A DNA stretch of 64,000 nucleotides from Doryteuthis pealeii (lineage: Eukaryota; Mollusca; Cephalopoda; Myopsida; Loliginidae), in contig CM042151.1 in assembly GCA_023376005.1 (NCBI GenBank), forward strand, positions 73,703,707-73,767,706. Direction: 5' to 3'. Position 1 is the stretch's first letter. Each line of letters starts with the position of its first letter. The position numbers were made by a program, and so were the translations under genes. Below the pieces are notes generated by a model that did not search any database, was not told the origin of the DNA, and saw only the letters and a list, made by a program, of their open reading frames with translations. Below are positions 42,757 to 54,122 of this stretch, piece by piece.

Positions 42757-43094
42757 AGAGAGAGAGAGAGAGGGAGAGAAATATATATAGAGAGAGACGG
42801 GGCATGGGATATTTGTCCCTTGTTTTTTTCACATAAATATACATTCAAATAATCAAGTATATTTCCTAATGTGACTATTTCTTCTTTGACCAAAATGGTG
42901 CAAGCTGATTTTACTAGAAAATGTTATTTTCTCTTTTTATTCTGCAGAATTTATCAGGCATCCTACATTTTCTTTTTTTATAGCAGCTCTGAACATATGA
43001 AGCAATACTTTTTTTTTTATAGAATATTTTTGTTTCATCCTATATATATATATAGGGGAAGGGTAAATTTCAAACTGCAAATTGGAGGTACCTA
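41126..43094. mobile_element. hAT-like element, family J, with inner insertion
   Basis: Ends TAGGTACCACCAAAATACG and AATTGGAGGTACCTA; flanks ATGTATTC (41118-41125) and GTGTATTC (43095-43102), a one-mismatch 8-bp TSD. The J interior is interrupted from about 41900 to 43040 by other sequence, including the microsatellite block. Confidence 0.82.
42490..42800. repeat. Compound (TA)n/(TG)n/(GA)n microsatellite
   Basis: Alternating TA runs, a TG run near 42674-42690 and GA runs at 42733-42798. The overlapping long ORFs are simple-repeat translations. Confidence 0.95.
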
Positions 43095-43099
43095 GTGTA

Positions 43100-43230
43100 T
43101 TCTAAGCCAAATGTCAAGAACTGGTGCCTTACCATCAGATGTCATATCCAGAACACACTGAAGGGGGTTACAATCTAAGCCAGATTTTCAGAACTGGAGC
43201 CTCACCATCAGATTTGACAAATTGCCTTAG
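43100..43230 (-). mobile_element. Family A-related fragment
   Basis: Two short pieces: ACTGGTGCCTTACCATCAG and CAGAACTGGAGCCTCACCATC. Confidence 0.45.
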
Positions 43231-44639
43231 AAGCAGAGTCTCTTCTAAATTCTAAGCAACAAAAATCACTCACGAGGAAAAAAAAAATGTTTTCCTAGTT
43301 TTTTTTTATTTATTTGTTTTAGACGGGACAAATTTAGCTCAGATATGCTGAAAATAGAATTAAAAAAAAAAAAAAAAAAAATCAAAAAAAATCTAAAAAC
43401 GTATAATAAAATCAATTACTTCAAAAATTTTAAAAAAATGTAACGCAGAGGTAGATATCATAATTTACATTTTCAATTTAAATGTGGGACTATCTTTTGT
43501 CTGGACACGAAGAATAATCACCTTGTTTAGAAAAACAATCAAAATAATTTTTGCGTCAAACAAACACCAAGTGATATAGAAACAAAATGTTTAATTTATG
43601 CCGATGATTTAAAATAGGCATTTTTGATGAAAATTAATATTTATTTAGATTATCTTGAAGTTGACAATTAAAAAAAATGTTGACTAAAAATTGGGGGGGG
43701 GGTCTTACAAGTGAGGTTGTAAGGGAGGTAACCGAATATTTTAAGAGATGAGAACTCTCTTTTTTTATATACTATCAAAATCTTTACATATGGAAGCCTA
43801 TTATGCTATTTAGTGACATAATTCTATCTTGTATGTTTTTACATCCAGGTATTAGTAAAAGATAAACACTGATATTTTTTATTTTATCACCAAAACATTT
43901 AATAGAGAATTTTAAAAGTATTGCGTCAATTATGATAAAAATAAAGTTTAATAAAGATTTATTTTTTATCTTAAGAAAGAATCGGTATGAATTTTTTGAA
44001 GTGTTAAGAAAAAAAAAAACACATAAAATATGTATTTCCTTTTTTTTTCCTTAATGGAACCTTTTTAATCATCAATTTATGAAATAAGGTTTCTTCATGG
44101 TAAATGAAGAAATTTATTTTTGGTTAAAATTTATATTTTTATGAAAAATTAAAATTAAAAGTAAAAACTTGTCAAAAGGTGGTAAAAAAAATATTTCTTA
44201 ATTTCTAAATCACTGTCATCAAAGTCAACAGAAAAGCATTGTACTGGTTGTTATGTTATAAATTTGTCCCAAACAAAAAAAAATCTAATTTAAAACTTCT
44301 TTTAAGTAAATATTACAATGAAATTAAATTATTCGCTATGTAAACTTAAATGAAAATAAGGTAATTATTTGCTACGTAAATTTGATAATAAAAATGAATT
44401 TTTTAGCACTTTTTACCATTTGACAATTTTGACAAGTTCTTTTAATTTTAATTTTTCATGAAAATATAAATTTTAACCAAAAATGAATTTCTTCATTTGC
44501 CAAGGAGAAACCTCTTAAAAATATTTTTTTTTAATATCCAGCCACGCGAAAGGAAAGTGAAAATTTAAACATGCAACTTGAAATTAAGTTAAATTGAACT
44601 TGATACACTTAAATTCGACCATCATGTCACTTTGCCGAA
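43231..44639. other. AT-rich; partly duplicated unit
   Basis: 43490-43660 resembles 32250-32420. Poly(A) runs near 43360. 44085-44165 is reverse-complementary to 44395-44505 (GAAATTTATTTTTGGTTAAA). No coding signal. Confidence 0.5.
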
Positions 44640-44955
44640 AGAAAAAAAAATACCAAAAGTCAAGGAATTAACTGAATTTAATGAAATTTTCAGTGTTGAT
44701 ATATTAATGAATAAAAGATATAATGCATTAGTTATTTAATCTAAAAACTTTTGCATTTTTCAGGTCAGTTAACTTGGAATCACGTATCTTTCAGAGTCTG
44801 TTTTACGCCTCAAAGATACATGATTCCAAGTTAACTTGAAAAACTGTAAAAGTTCTTAAATAAAATAACTGGTCCATTATATCTTTTATTCATTAATATA
44901 TCAACACTGAAAATTTAATTAAATTTTATTAATTCTCTGATTTTGGGTTGTTGAT
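44640..44955. repeat. Near-perfect palindrome, family C
   Basis: Arms of about 130 bp (AATGAAATTTTCAGTGTTG, ATGCATTAGTTATTTAA, GTTAACTTGGAATCA) around a ~25-bp centre near 44805. Confidence 0.85.
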
Positions 44956-44959
44956 TTTT

Positions 44960-46370
44960 TTCTCTCGGTGGGGCGACAATACAATGATTGAATTTAGGTC
45001 CGTTGAGTTCAATTTAACCTGAAAACGTTTTAACTTAAAAAAAAAGAAATACAGCCTAAATTAAAATTGTAAATTGATATTTATTTAGTATTTCAAATAA
45101 AAATTATGGTTTTAACACGAGAAAAAAAAATCCAGACACTGACCAATTACAGAATAAACGATATTAGGAAACTTTACCAAAAAAGAAAAAAAAAAAAAAA
45201 TGAAATTGTTCGCTATGTAAATTTTACTATAAACTTATTTTAATTAAAAATTTCAATAGTGAATAATTTCATAAACAAAAAGAAAATTCATTTGCCAATA
45301 ATTCCTTTTAACACGAATGAAAATTTACATGAAAACTGACAAAATTTCACGTGTCTAACAAAACTTTATGTTACTTTTTTTTTAATATCATTACAAAAAT
45401 GTTTACTAGTTAGTGTTAGTCTAACAATATTTAGAATAAAAATACCCGCATAAAATATGTTTTTAAGAACATTCACTTTTATTTCAGTGTTCAATAATTT
45501 CAAATTCTTTCTTTTAATTAGGTATTAATTTCAAGTTTACAATTTTTGAAAGGAATATAAAGAAAATAAAGAAAAGAATAACGTAACTTTTGAAATAAAG
45601 TCTTCCTTCAATGAATGAATTAGAGTAACTTGTGAGATGCATTGAAATCGTTCACAACTCACAAGGTAAAATCCTTTTTGAGAAAGGGAGATAATTTGGC
45701 CCGTTTTGTAATCCATACTTGAAACTGACAATTTTTTTTAAAAATCTTTAAAATTCTTTGAAAATATGTTGCACGTTATAGCGCGTTTTTTAACTTAGAT
45801 TTTTTTCAAAGATAAAATTCAGGGCTATCTTTTGTTAAATTGTCAAGTTAGTCCTTAATGCTGGAAGACATATAAAATTGACCTTGAAATTTTTAAGGTA
45901 GCAAAAAACTCAGTTTAACTTAGATAAAATAATTTTTTTTTTCATCAATTTAAAGAAAAATATATTTTTTGATACTACGAAAAAAAAAAAACAACTTTTA
46001 AATTTTAAAATCCCTTTTTTAGGGTATTGAATTTATTATTTTTTATATTTTTTTAATTTTTTATATATTCTTCAGGATATGATCTTTCAAGAAATGTAAA
46101 AATTGGGGACCTGGATTTTTTTTCTTCAAATGGTCAAAGGTCGCCCCCACCCCCATTCTGAATTGATAAAAAAAAGTATTTTTTCAAGTTTCTTTAATAA
46201 AATAAACTAATCGTTATAAAATTAAGCTATGGGAAAATAATTTGGTTAAAATTTCATTAGAATTGGACAATTCCCTGATTTTTTTGTAATTGTTTTAAAA
46301 TTAAGAAATTAAAATATATATATATAACCTCCCTTGGCAGTTTTTGAGACTCCCTACTAGAAATACGTTA
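44960..46370. other. AT-rich, no gene recognised
   Basis: Contains family C-like pieces at 46200-46290 (AAAATTTCATTAGAATTGG). Frames are short and without domains. Confidence 0.5.
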
Positions 46371-46439
46371 GTTTTATTTTGTTTATCTAAATAAGTCCTT
46401 TCCTTCTCTTGAGTTAAAATATTTTACACGGTGTATTTA

Positions 46440-46620
46440 TTACTCGAGAAAAATAAATTTCAACATTATTGAAAACCAAATAAAATGATAATTTACCTGG
46501 TTGTGAGTTTTTTTTTTTAAATATAGATGTTTGCTGATAAAACAACAAAGACCAACACTGACAAGAAAACGGTGTCATGCAATGAATTATCCCCCCAGAA
46601 AAGAAAGTATACCGACAAAA
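46440..46620 (-). promoter_or_regulatory. Candidate ZNF 5' exon with splice donor
   Basis: Minus strand: CACAACCAG|GTAAAT (donor GT at 46496-46495). Paralogue of 32570-32790, 7.5 kb upstream of the acceptor of the ZNF at 37603-38961. Conservation extends into the putative intron (TTTCAACATTATTGAAAA). Confidence 0.4.
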
Positions 46621-46654
46621 ACAAAAAAATAAATGATTGTAAGCAGAAAAAAAT

Positions 46655-46891
46655 GGATCATATGACCTTTAAGCACCCCTTTTTGATCTCGATTCAGAAG
46701 GACATGTTTTTCATTACCACTGTCAATATCCGGGTGTTTGTTAACAGACGATTTTTAGAGGTTTTTTTTTAATTATAAAACTAACCCCTAACCCTAACCC
46801 CTAACAAACAACCGGATATTGACGGTGTAAATGAAAAACATGTCCTTCTGAATCGAGATTAAAAAGGGGTGCCCAAAAGGTCATATGGTCC
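46655..46891. repeat. Foldback element, family D, 9-bp TSD
   Basis: GGATCATATGACC...GGTCATATGGTCC, flanked by GAAAAAAAT (46646-46654 and 46892-46900). The loop has AACCCCTAACCCTAACCCC. It lies about 160 bp from the candidate exon donor. Confidence 0.88.
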
Positions 46892-47040
46892 GAAAAAAAT
46901 AGCGTGTTATGGTATTATATTCGTGTCGGCTTCCTTCGCTTAATAACGCTATGGCACTTGATTTTTTTTATTTACCGGTTACCGACGTAAAAATGTACCT
47001 TCTTAGAAATTTACTGTGCGCTCTTTCTCTTTTGATATGC

Positions 47041-47700
47041 TTTTTTAAAACCATGTAACCATTAGGTGAAGGCTGGAAAAGGAACACCTTTCGCTTTTCA
47101 CCGTAAACTCCCAGTTGTTTGTTTACAAACAACAGGCGATTTTTTTTTGTGTTAGAATTTCAAGTAAATTTTTTTTTTAGTTTGTTCATGCATATTTAAA
47201 ACCCAAAGGTATGTTTTTGTACTAAAATAGTTTTCGATTATTATTTTAAAAAAATAGTTATTTATTGGTTACTTGGTCTCAACATCCCTTCATTTAAATA
47301 AACATTTTGTAAATAAAAACTATTTTCATTTCAATAAACATATCTGCATTTCTCTTCTGATTAAATAAAAACTATTTTAATATAAAAATGCGTCTTTCAT
47401 ATAAAAACGTATCTTTCGTTTAAAGTTTTTAAAACTTTAAAAAATTCCCATTGAATTAACAACAAAAACATGAAATAACTACTATTTTTTATTAAAATCT
47501 AAAACTATTTTAGTATAAAAACATGCCTTTGGGGTGTAAATATACATGAACAAACTTTTAAAAAAATCTTACAGTGAAATTCTAATGCAAAAGAAATCGT
47601 CCGTTGTTTGTAAACAAACAACCGGGAGTTTACGGTGAAAAGCAAAAAAGTGTTCCTTTCAAAACATCTCTCACCTGGGGTGCTTAATTCTTACATAGTC
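47041..47700. repeat. Foldback element, family G
   Basis: Arms share GGAACACCTTTCGCTTTTCA, CCCAGTTGTTTG and complements. The centre has direct and inverted copies of AAAACTATTTTAATATAAAA. Related to 21297-21796. Confidence 0.8.
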
Positions 47701-47734
47701 CGCTTTTTCTAATAGCATAGTACTAAAAGTAGTC

Positions 47735-48290
47735 CAAAGTCGATGGTTTGAGGACCGGTCAGGATCAGCGGTCTAATCTTGCTTATTCCGACGATTGCTT
47801 GCTTACTTTCTTTTAAATTTACCAAAATATTTCAGAAATAGGACGCTGTAAACATTTTGTCATCCTTAATTACGCTATCTTTTTCCTTGTTAGGCATAAA
47901 AACGGCTAAACCTAGATATTTCCCGTGCGCTGTAACATAGCGTAAGAGTGTGCTGTTTTGATCAGCAAATTAATTTATATTTTTTTAAACCCCCACCAGA
48001 TAAAATAGATTTTTTTCAATTGAATTTTTACAACAAACTCAAATTTCAAAACAATTTTCACACTTTCTCTTCTGATATGTGTATTTCTAAACAATTATAA
48101 ATATTGCAAAATATAAAAAATAATTTGACGACAAAAAGCAAGAAAGAGCCCTCGGTAAATATCTAAGTTTTCCCATTTTTACGCCTAACACTGTCAAGGA
48201 AGACATAGCGTCAATAAGGCAGGGATCCGTGATGAGTCACTATAATTTAGTTACGCCCACTTTTTGTCAAGCGAGGTAATTGAAGTGTTA
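47735..48290. repeat. Weak inverted repeat in the duplicated unit
   Basis: About 47870-47925 (TCCTTGTTAGGCATAAAAACG) pairs loosely with 48165-48215 (TTTTTACGCCTAACACTG). 47740-47780 (GGATCAGCGGTCTAATC) matches 32820-32840. Confidence 0.55.
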
Positions 48291-48299
48291 GAAGGCACT

Positions 48300-49115
48300 G
48301 TAAAAGATGACGTAAAATCCGTATTTTACAAAAGAAGTTTACCCTCCTCCCGATTGAAGAAAATTATTTAAAAAACCCAGAGAATTATTCGATTTTAATG
48401 AAATTTCTAATGTTGATTTATCAAAGAATGGATTTTATAATGCATTAGTTATTTTATTTCAAAACTTTCTGATTTTTTCCATGTCACTTAACTTTTACCC
48501 CCCTCCATTTATTTTGTGGGAGGAAAATATTAGTGGGGTTATATACTTTCGAAACTAATTACAGTATAAATAAAAAGACAAAAGACCGAAGGTGTGAATA
48601 GAAGAAAAAAATTAGGGGAGCGACTCTGGTAGAAAATAAGTACCGAAAATCGGAAAATTCAATGTAAAAAATTAAATTAAATTTTAAAAAAAAATGGGGA
48701 GATTTTTTTTTTTAGTGAACAAATTATACATCGATATTTGTTCTGTTAAGAGGGTGAGGGCCTAACTCATACATTGAGAATTTTCAAAAAAATGTGACAT
48801 AACAATATTAGATTAAGCTTGTTATTAAAAAAATACTTGTTTTTAGAATCTAAAAATAGGAAATTTGTAACTTGAAATTAGGCATTTAATATTTTAAATG
48901 AATATTATCTATTAATTAGATATATAAATTGTTTGCTGAAAAGCATCTATGGTTGCTGCAAATGGTAATATTTACTTTAAAGAATTTCGATTTATTTCTA
49001 TTGAATTAGTTTGATTGAAATTATTCAGTAATTAAAAAAAAAAACACTGAAAATTTTATCAAAATTTTATCAAAATCAAATAATTTCCTGATTTTTGGTA
49101 ATTTTTTTGTTTATC
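48300..49115. repeat. Large AT-rich element, family C
   Basis: Reverse-orientation relative of 5008-5790: ATGATGTAAAATCCGTATTT-like start, ATGCATTAGTTATTTTATTTC, CACTTAACTTTTACCCCC, and an opposite arm with TCCTGATTTTTGGTAATTTT at 49085. Confidence 0.7.
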
Positions 49116-49139
49116 AATCTGGGTTAGTAAATCATTACT

Positions 49140-49620
49140 TATGACCTCGGGTAGATCCGAGGATCTCACGTTAAAATTGTTTAAAAATGATTTCTCCTCT
49201 CAAGATAAGGTTTCACAAGGTACACAACTTTTATGCACTGTGTAGTAATTGTCTGCTCATGCTGGGGTGGACTTGCCGCCATTCCCGGCATTACTAGCTG
49301 GCTATTTAAACCCAGCCCGAGAAGCTCTCTCTTTTTTTGATCTGGTATTCCACAAAGATGAACTAGACGCATGGTATCTCTGTCCATTAAGTGGGTGGCT
49401 TTGCTCTGTAACTATCAGTAAGTGACTTTTATATTCATTAAGAACTCTTTGTTACTTTCCAAAGACTTTCGTCCTGTGTATTTTATTATATGTCATGTTC
49501 CATGTGCTCAGACAATAAAGTCTGTATTGTTGTTATATCGTACCACTTTGTTTGGATTTCATTATGCATGTATTCACCTACGTCGGAAGATTTGACTAAA
49601 GACTTCTAATGTATTATAAG
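49140..49620. mobile_element. Possible solo LTR
   Basis: A GC-balanced block with TATTTAAACCCAGCCCGAGA (TATA-like, 49303), AATAAAGTCTGTATTG (poly(A)-signal-like, 49512) and a TGTAG...TTCA outline. This resembles an LTR, but no clean TSD was found. Confidence 0.35.
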
Positions 49621-49624
49621 GACT

Positions 49625-50640
49625 AGTTTTGGCCACTAAACCCAAAACACATCTCATTCTTATAGCTCCTTGTTTGAAACGAAAAAATTATATTCAAATA
49701 AATATTAACAATTTAGATTTTTTCCTGTTCGCAATGTATCTAAATTTTTTTTTTATATTAACTTCTAAGAAAAGACTTTTGATTTAAAAAAAAATGTCAT
49801 GAAAGCGTTTGTTGGGAGTGCAACATAAATCTTCGCTTAGCCTGTTTTGTTTTTTTTTTTTTTTTTTTTTTCAAAATTAAATTAATAAGATTATTTTCAT
49901 TAAAAAGATTCTCCGAAGCAGGGAATTATCCAATTTTAAGGAAAAATTTTCAGCACTTAATTCATTAATAACTTCATTTTATAATGAATAGCATATTTCA
50001 TTAAAAAATCTTGAAAAAAAAAAAGTTTTAACCAATTATGATGGGTGAAACTTTGGTCATTTGAATTTTTTTAAATTACCAGTCTTTAATTTGAACATTT
50101 CTAGAAATATCAAATTCAGAAGACCACATAAAGATTAAAAAAAAAAAAATAGGGAAAAAATGAACATACGAAAATAGTTATTTGAAAATTTAAAAGTTAT
50201 TTTCTTTAAACGCCAAAAATAATTTTTGTAGCGTGTTTTTTATTCGTACTTTTATAAAAACATATCTTTCTTTAAATTAATGCATAATTTTGCACAACAT
50301 ATTTACCGAGATTTTTATAAATTTAAAAATTATAACTAATGTTCTTTTTATTATTATTCTTTTTTTGTTAATGGTACACGTAGAAGAAAATATGGTGATG
50401 ATATGGAAGATGGAAAAATTAGGTCTTGGAAAGTTTTTTTTCTGCAAATGAACAAAGGTAAAAAAAAAAAACGTACATCTTGAATTGATAAAAATAACTG
50501 TTTTTTTCCAACTTTTTCTTAAAATAAAATAAGCAATTTATTATAAATTTAAGTCAGTAATTAATAAATTAGTGAAAGTTTCATCAAAATCAGACAATTC
50601 CCTGATTTTTGGTACTAGTTTGAAAATTTTAAAAAATTAA
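49625..50640. other. AT-rich with family C-type inverted repeats
   Basis: 49935-50010 (GAATTATCCAATTTTAAGG, TTCATTTTATAATGAATAG) and 50520-50620 (AATTTATTATAAATTTAAG, ATCAGACAATTCCCTGATTT) form opposing arms. Confidence 0.55.
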
Positions 50641-50699
50641 CCATCAAATAAAAATTTAAAAAAGATTGTATGCATTGCCAATTAAAGTTGTAAATAATG

Positions 50700-50895
50700 T
50701 TGTTTCGATATAAGAGGCGGTAGTCAAGTGGATTAACTCCCTTTTTACATTATTACCCCTTGTTTGGCTAACTCTCCGAATACGAGGGAGAATTAACCTA
50801 GAATTAAGCAGAATATTATCGCCCTCAAACACGTGTGAACATTACCTGCGACTGAACAAGACACGAAACTATTTTTGGTGTTAATAAAATTACAG
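50700..50895 (+). promoter_or_regulatory. Candidate 5' exon of the 53329 ZNF, with strong donor
   Basis: Less AT-rich sequence ending AAAATTACAG|GTAAGTAT (donor GT at 50896). This is a full match to U1 over eight intron/exon bases. It precedes the plus-strand ZNF acceptor at 53315 by 2.4 kb. The exon start is not identifiable. Confidence 0.45.
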
Positions 50896-50949
50896 GTAAG
50901 TATCCAAACTTCCCTAAATGTCTAAACTGTGACCAGTACAGATATTTAC

Positions 50950-51650
50950 AAAATTTAACTGATTTTAATTTTTGATGAAAAAAAAAGGAACAATTGTATT
51001 TTGTTAATCGTTAATTTTTCTCATGGTATTAAAAAAGCGAGTTAAAGCCGCCATCTTTATACTTTAAAAACTTGGCAATGTACACTTAATTTTTTTTATT
51101 TGATGTAATACATCTAATTTTTCTTAATTTTCAAACTATTACTAAAAATCAGGGAAATATTCGATTTTAATGAAACTTTCACTAAATTATTCATTACTGA
51201 CTTAATTTTATAATGAATAGTTTAGTTTATTTTAAGAAAAAGTTGAAAAAAAAATTTTCAGAATGTACGGGGCTTATTTTTAACCTTTGTTCACTTGAAG
51301 AAAAAACCTTCCAGACCCTTCCAGGATTTGATCTCTGTAGAAATGTAAAATCCTGAAAAGATAAAAATTCAATAGCAGAGAAAAGTTATTTGAAAAGGAC
51401 TTTTTCCAATTATCACAGTTTATATCAATTGATGACCATTGTCCAGTCAGGTTCCTCTACTTGAACATATGAAACTAATTTACACCTTTTTTTTCGGTAC
51501 CTGTAAAGTAACGCTGATACAAATTCATATAACAAAAGTCTAATCTCAGTAAGAGAACAGCTCATAGGAAAAAGCAATGGTTCGTCAATTTTATTAGTTC
51601 TTCAGAAAGAATAAGTAACATTAACCTGGTTTATTTTCAAGAAACTCTCG
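50950..51650. other. AT-rich intron-like sequence
   Basis: Family C piece at 51155-51250. Nothing coding. Confidence 0.45.

Positions 51651-51654
<4 letters not shown>

Positions 51655-51704
<50 letters not shown>
51655..51704. repeat. (TA)n microsatellite
   Basis: Uninterrupted TA run. Confidence 0.95.
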
Positions 51705-51707
<3 letters not shown>

Positions 51708-51719
51708 GGATACCCAAAA

Positions 51720-52330
51720 TTGGCCTAAAATCCGTTTTTGACAAAATTAATTTAGCCCCCCTCCCTACAGAAAGAAATTTACCAAAGATCAGGGAATTGT
51801 CAGATTTTATTTAAATTTTCAGTGTTGATTTATCAAAGAATGATCTTTATAATGCATTATTTTATTTCAAAACTTTCTCATGTCACTTAATTTTGACCCC
51901 CCCCCTATTTTGGGGGTGTAAAATCCCGGCGAGTTGGCCCTTGTTTGATACTAATTACAGTATAAATAAAAAGATTAAAAAAACCGAAGTTGTAAATAAA
52001 AAAAAACATTTTTAAGGGGAATATTTTCTAAGAAAATAAGTACCGGAAAATAAAATGTAAAAATAAATAAATATTTTTTTGGAGATTTAAAAAAATTTTT
52101 TTTATTCATTTCGATAATTATCTAATTTGCTATTGTCTTATAAAAGAATAAAAATATACATTGATATTTTTTCTGCTTAAAAAGGGGGGGTCTAAATTTT
52201 CAATAGAGTTTTTCTTCAAAACGTATACTTTGTTTGACTAAGGTTTGTATTAAATAGATATTTATTTCTAGAATCTAAAAATATAACATTTTAAACTTAA
52301 CATCAGAATAAAACAATTAATAACAAAGTA
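51720..52330. repeat. Family C element
   Basis: CTAAAATCCGTTTTTGACAA, AATTTTCAGTGTTGATTTAT, TAATTACAGTATAAATAAAAAG and a G-run at 52178; parallels 48300-48640. Confidence 0.7.
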
Positions 52331-53008
52331 AATATATATACACATCAGATATCACAAGGGCTTGGTTTTTGAGCAAAAATAAGATTTGATTTATATTCAT
52401 GAAGATAATTAAAAAATAAAATATATATGATAACAGCATGGATTTTTTTTCATTTGATATTTTAGATAGTAGAAATGAACATTTTTTTTCAGAGTAGCTG
52501 GATCAATGCAAGGTCTATTTTATAGGGATTTAAATGGGGCATCTCACGAGAATTCAACACACAATTCAGTAATAAGAGATCTACGGGACTAACTTTAAAA
52601 AAAACCCCTCTACCCAGGTGATGCTGGGTAGCCGCTGCTAGTTCTTACTAAAGTCTGATGATACCAAATTCAGACAATTTATACTTTTCTTGTCTTTTAA
52701 TCTATCAAGTCCCTAGAAATTCATCACACTTTTTACCATTTTTTGGACGTTTTCACTTTATATATAGAGAGGGTTAGAAGGATAAAGACAATGATATTGC
52801 TATAGAAATGCACTTCTAATTATATTGCAATAATAGTGCATTGCTTATGATTTTACTATAAAAAATTATGTTGGTGATTATATATTTTTGACTATAGTAA
52901 TTCTTTTTATTAATAGTAATAAAAATTAAATAAAAAAAACTATTGGATGAATTGCTTAACAGAATCTGATCCATACATAGATATTTTTAATATTCTATAT
53001 GACCTGTA
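52331..53008. other. No gene recognised
   Basis: Short diverged trace of the 28-bp minisatellite at 52800-52865; the rest is AT-rich. Confidence 0.45.
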
Positions 53009-53245
53009 AAGGTCGGGTTAGCTCAGTTGGTAGAGCGTTCGGCTAGAAACCACAAGGTTCCTAGTTTGATACCAGCCCTCGCCAACTCAGCATATGAGTA
53101 GCACAGGGATATGTGTGGTACTGATGGTAGGTGCGGCGCTACACCTCAGATGGAAAAACAATCTCCTTCATCTAGTGCTAGTGAAAATGGGATGGACTCC
53201 CTTGCTGATTGGCTAATACTGACTTTAGGCCACCCCAACGACTAC
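53009..53245 (+). mobile_element. tRNA-derived SINE, family E (full length)
   Basis: GGTTAGCTCAGTTGGTAGAG, B-box-like GTTCCTAGTTTGATACC, body GGTACTGATGGTAGGTGC and end GACTTTAGGCCACCCC. It lies in the inferred intron, 70 bp before the ZNF acceptor, in the same orientation. Confidence 0.9.
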
Positions 53246-53313
53246 TTAATGTCCTGTACAAAGATTCTTTTTTTCGATACTTAATCCCCCCCCTTTTTTT
53301 ATAATTTTTTTAA

Positions 53314-53315
53314 AG
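53314..53315 (+). other. 3' splice site for the 53329 ZNF exon
   Basis: ATAATTTTTTTAAAG, exon starting at 53316. Good pyrimidine tract upstream (CCCCCCCCTTTTTTT). Confidence 0.6.
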
Positions 53316-53328
53316 GTTGGATAAAAAA

Positions 53329-53694
53329 ATGGAAACCAGGACAAACGCCCAGTTCTATTGCAAACCCTGCAGAGTAGCATTTTACAATGGAGTGAACCTC
53401 AGGAAACATCAAGAGAAGCATGAAAAACCAAAACCTTACAAATGTCAGGAGTGTGGGTTAAAATTCGAAACATATTCAAGGCTTGTGGTTCATGTAACCA
53501 AATTTACCGGAAGGAATCCAGTCAATTGCAGATTATGCAAAATAATCTTTGAACAGCTAGTGAAAAACGGCTGCAGAGAGAAACCATTTCATTGTGATGT
53601 TTGTGGAATAAAATCTTCAATGATTTCCAAAGATAAACACTTGAATAAAAACTGTTTCAAATTGGAACTCTCTCAGAATATGGAAAATAATTGA
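53329..53694 (+). CDS. Short C2H2-type zinc-finger protein, partly degenerate
   Basis: 121 residues from the first ATG (METRTNAQFYC); the open frame upstream begins at TTG and is not used. Finger 1 is canonical (C11, C14, H27, H31). Finger 2 (C39, C42, H55) has Phe where the last His should be. Finger 3 (C67, C70) has no histidines. Finger 4 is C2HC-like (C89, C92, H104, C109). The linkers EKPKP and GREKP are unlike the TGETP of the other genes, so it belongs to a different ZNF lineage. It is the only plus-strand ZNF here. It is preceded by an acceptor at 53315 and followed by AATAAA at 53755. It may be a worn or specialised gene; function unknown. Confidence 0.75.
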   Translation: METRTNAQFYCKPCRVAFYNGVNLRKHQEKHEKPKPYKCQECGLKFETYSRLVVHVTKFTGRNPVNCRLCKIIFEQLVKNGCREKPFHCDVCGIKSSMISKDKHLNKNCFKLELSQNMENN

Positions 53695-53754
53695 TCGAGA
53701 ACATGTTTTGAGGCAGCTAAAATCTTTTTTGTCAAATATACTGTAAATCTATGA

Positions 53755-53760
53755 ATAAAA
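53755..53760 (+). terminator. Poly(A) signal AATAAA
   Basis: AATAAA about 60 bases after the stop codon of the plus-strand ZNF, followed by TGTTTTTG. Confidence 0.6.
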
Positions 53761-53789
53761 TGTTTTTGCTTACATTATAACAAATTCAT

Positions 53790-54079
53790 CTTTTATTTTT
53801 AAAATATATTATTTCTCCTTGTGTGTATGTGTAATAGATATGTTTGAAGAATTGTACTTTCTATTATATATTTTTCTTCATACAATATCAGATAAGTTAT
53901 TGAGATGTTCTTATAAAATTTTATATACTTGTTTGCTAAGTCGCATAATTATATATAAATTGTGAAAAATTATGGTACGACCGCAATTATTTTCTTATAT
54001 AAATGAACATAAAACTACTCCAACAAAAGCTGGGGTACACACTTTCATCATTTTATACAGTATTTTATTTTCCTATGCC

Positions 54080-54082
<3 letters not shown>
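53790..54082. other. No gene recognised
   Basis: AT-rich, ending in a TA run at 54083-54121. Confidence 0.45.

Positions 54083-54121
<39 letters not shown>
54083..54121. repeat. (TA)n microsatellite
   Basis: TA run at the edge of a family B element. Confidence 0.93.

Positions 54122-54122
<1 letters not shown>

Noticed and set aside
42491..42893. 91-117-codon frames rich in Ile, Tyr, Leu, Ser
   Set aside because: Translation of (TA)n, (TG)n and (GA)n microsatellites.
53009..53090. tRNA gene
   Set aside because: The A and B boxes are tRNA-like, but the same head is followed by the same 170-bp body in several copies, so it is a SINE.
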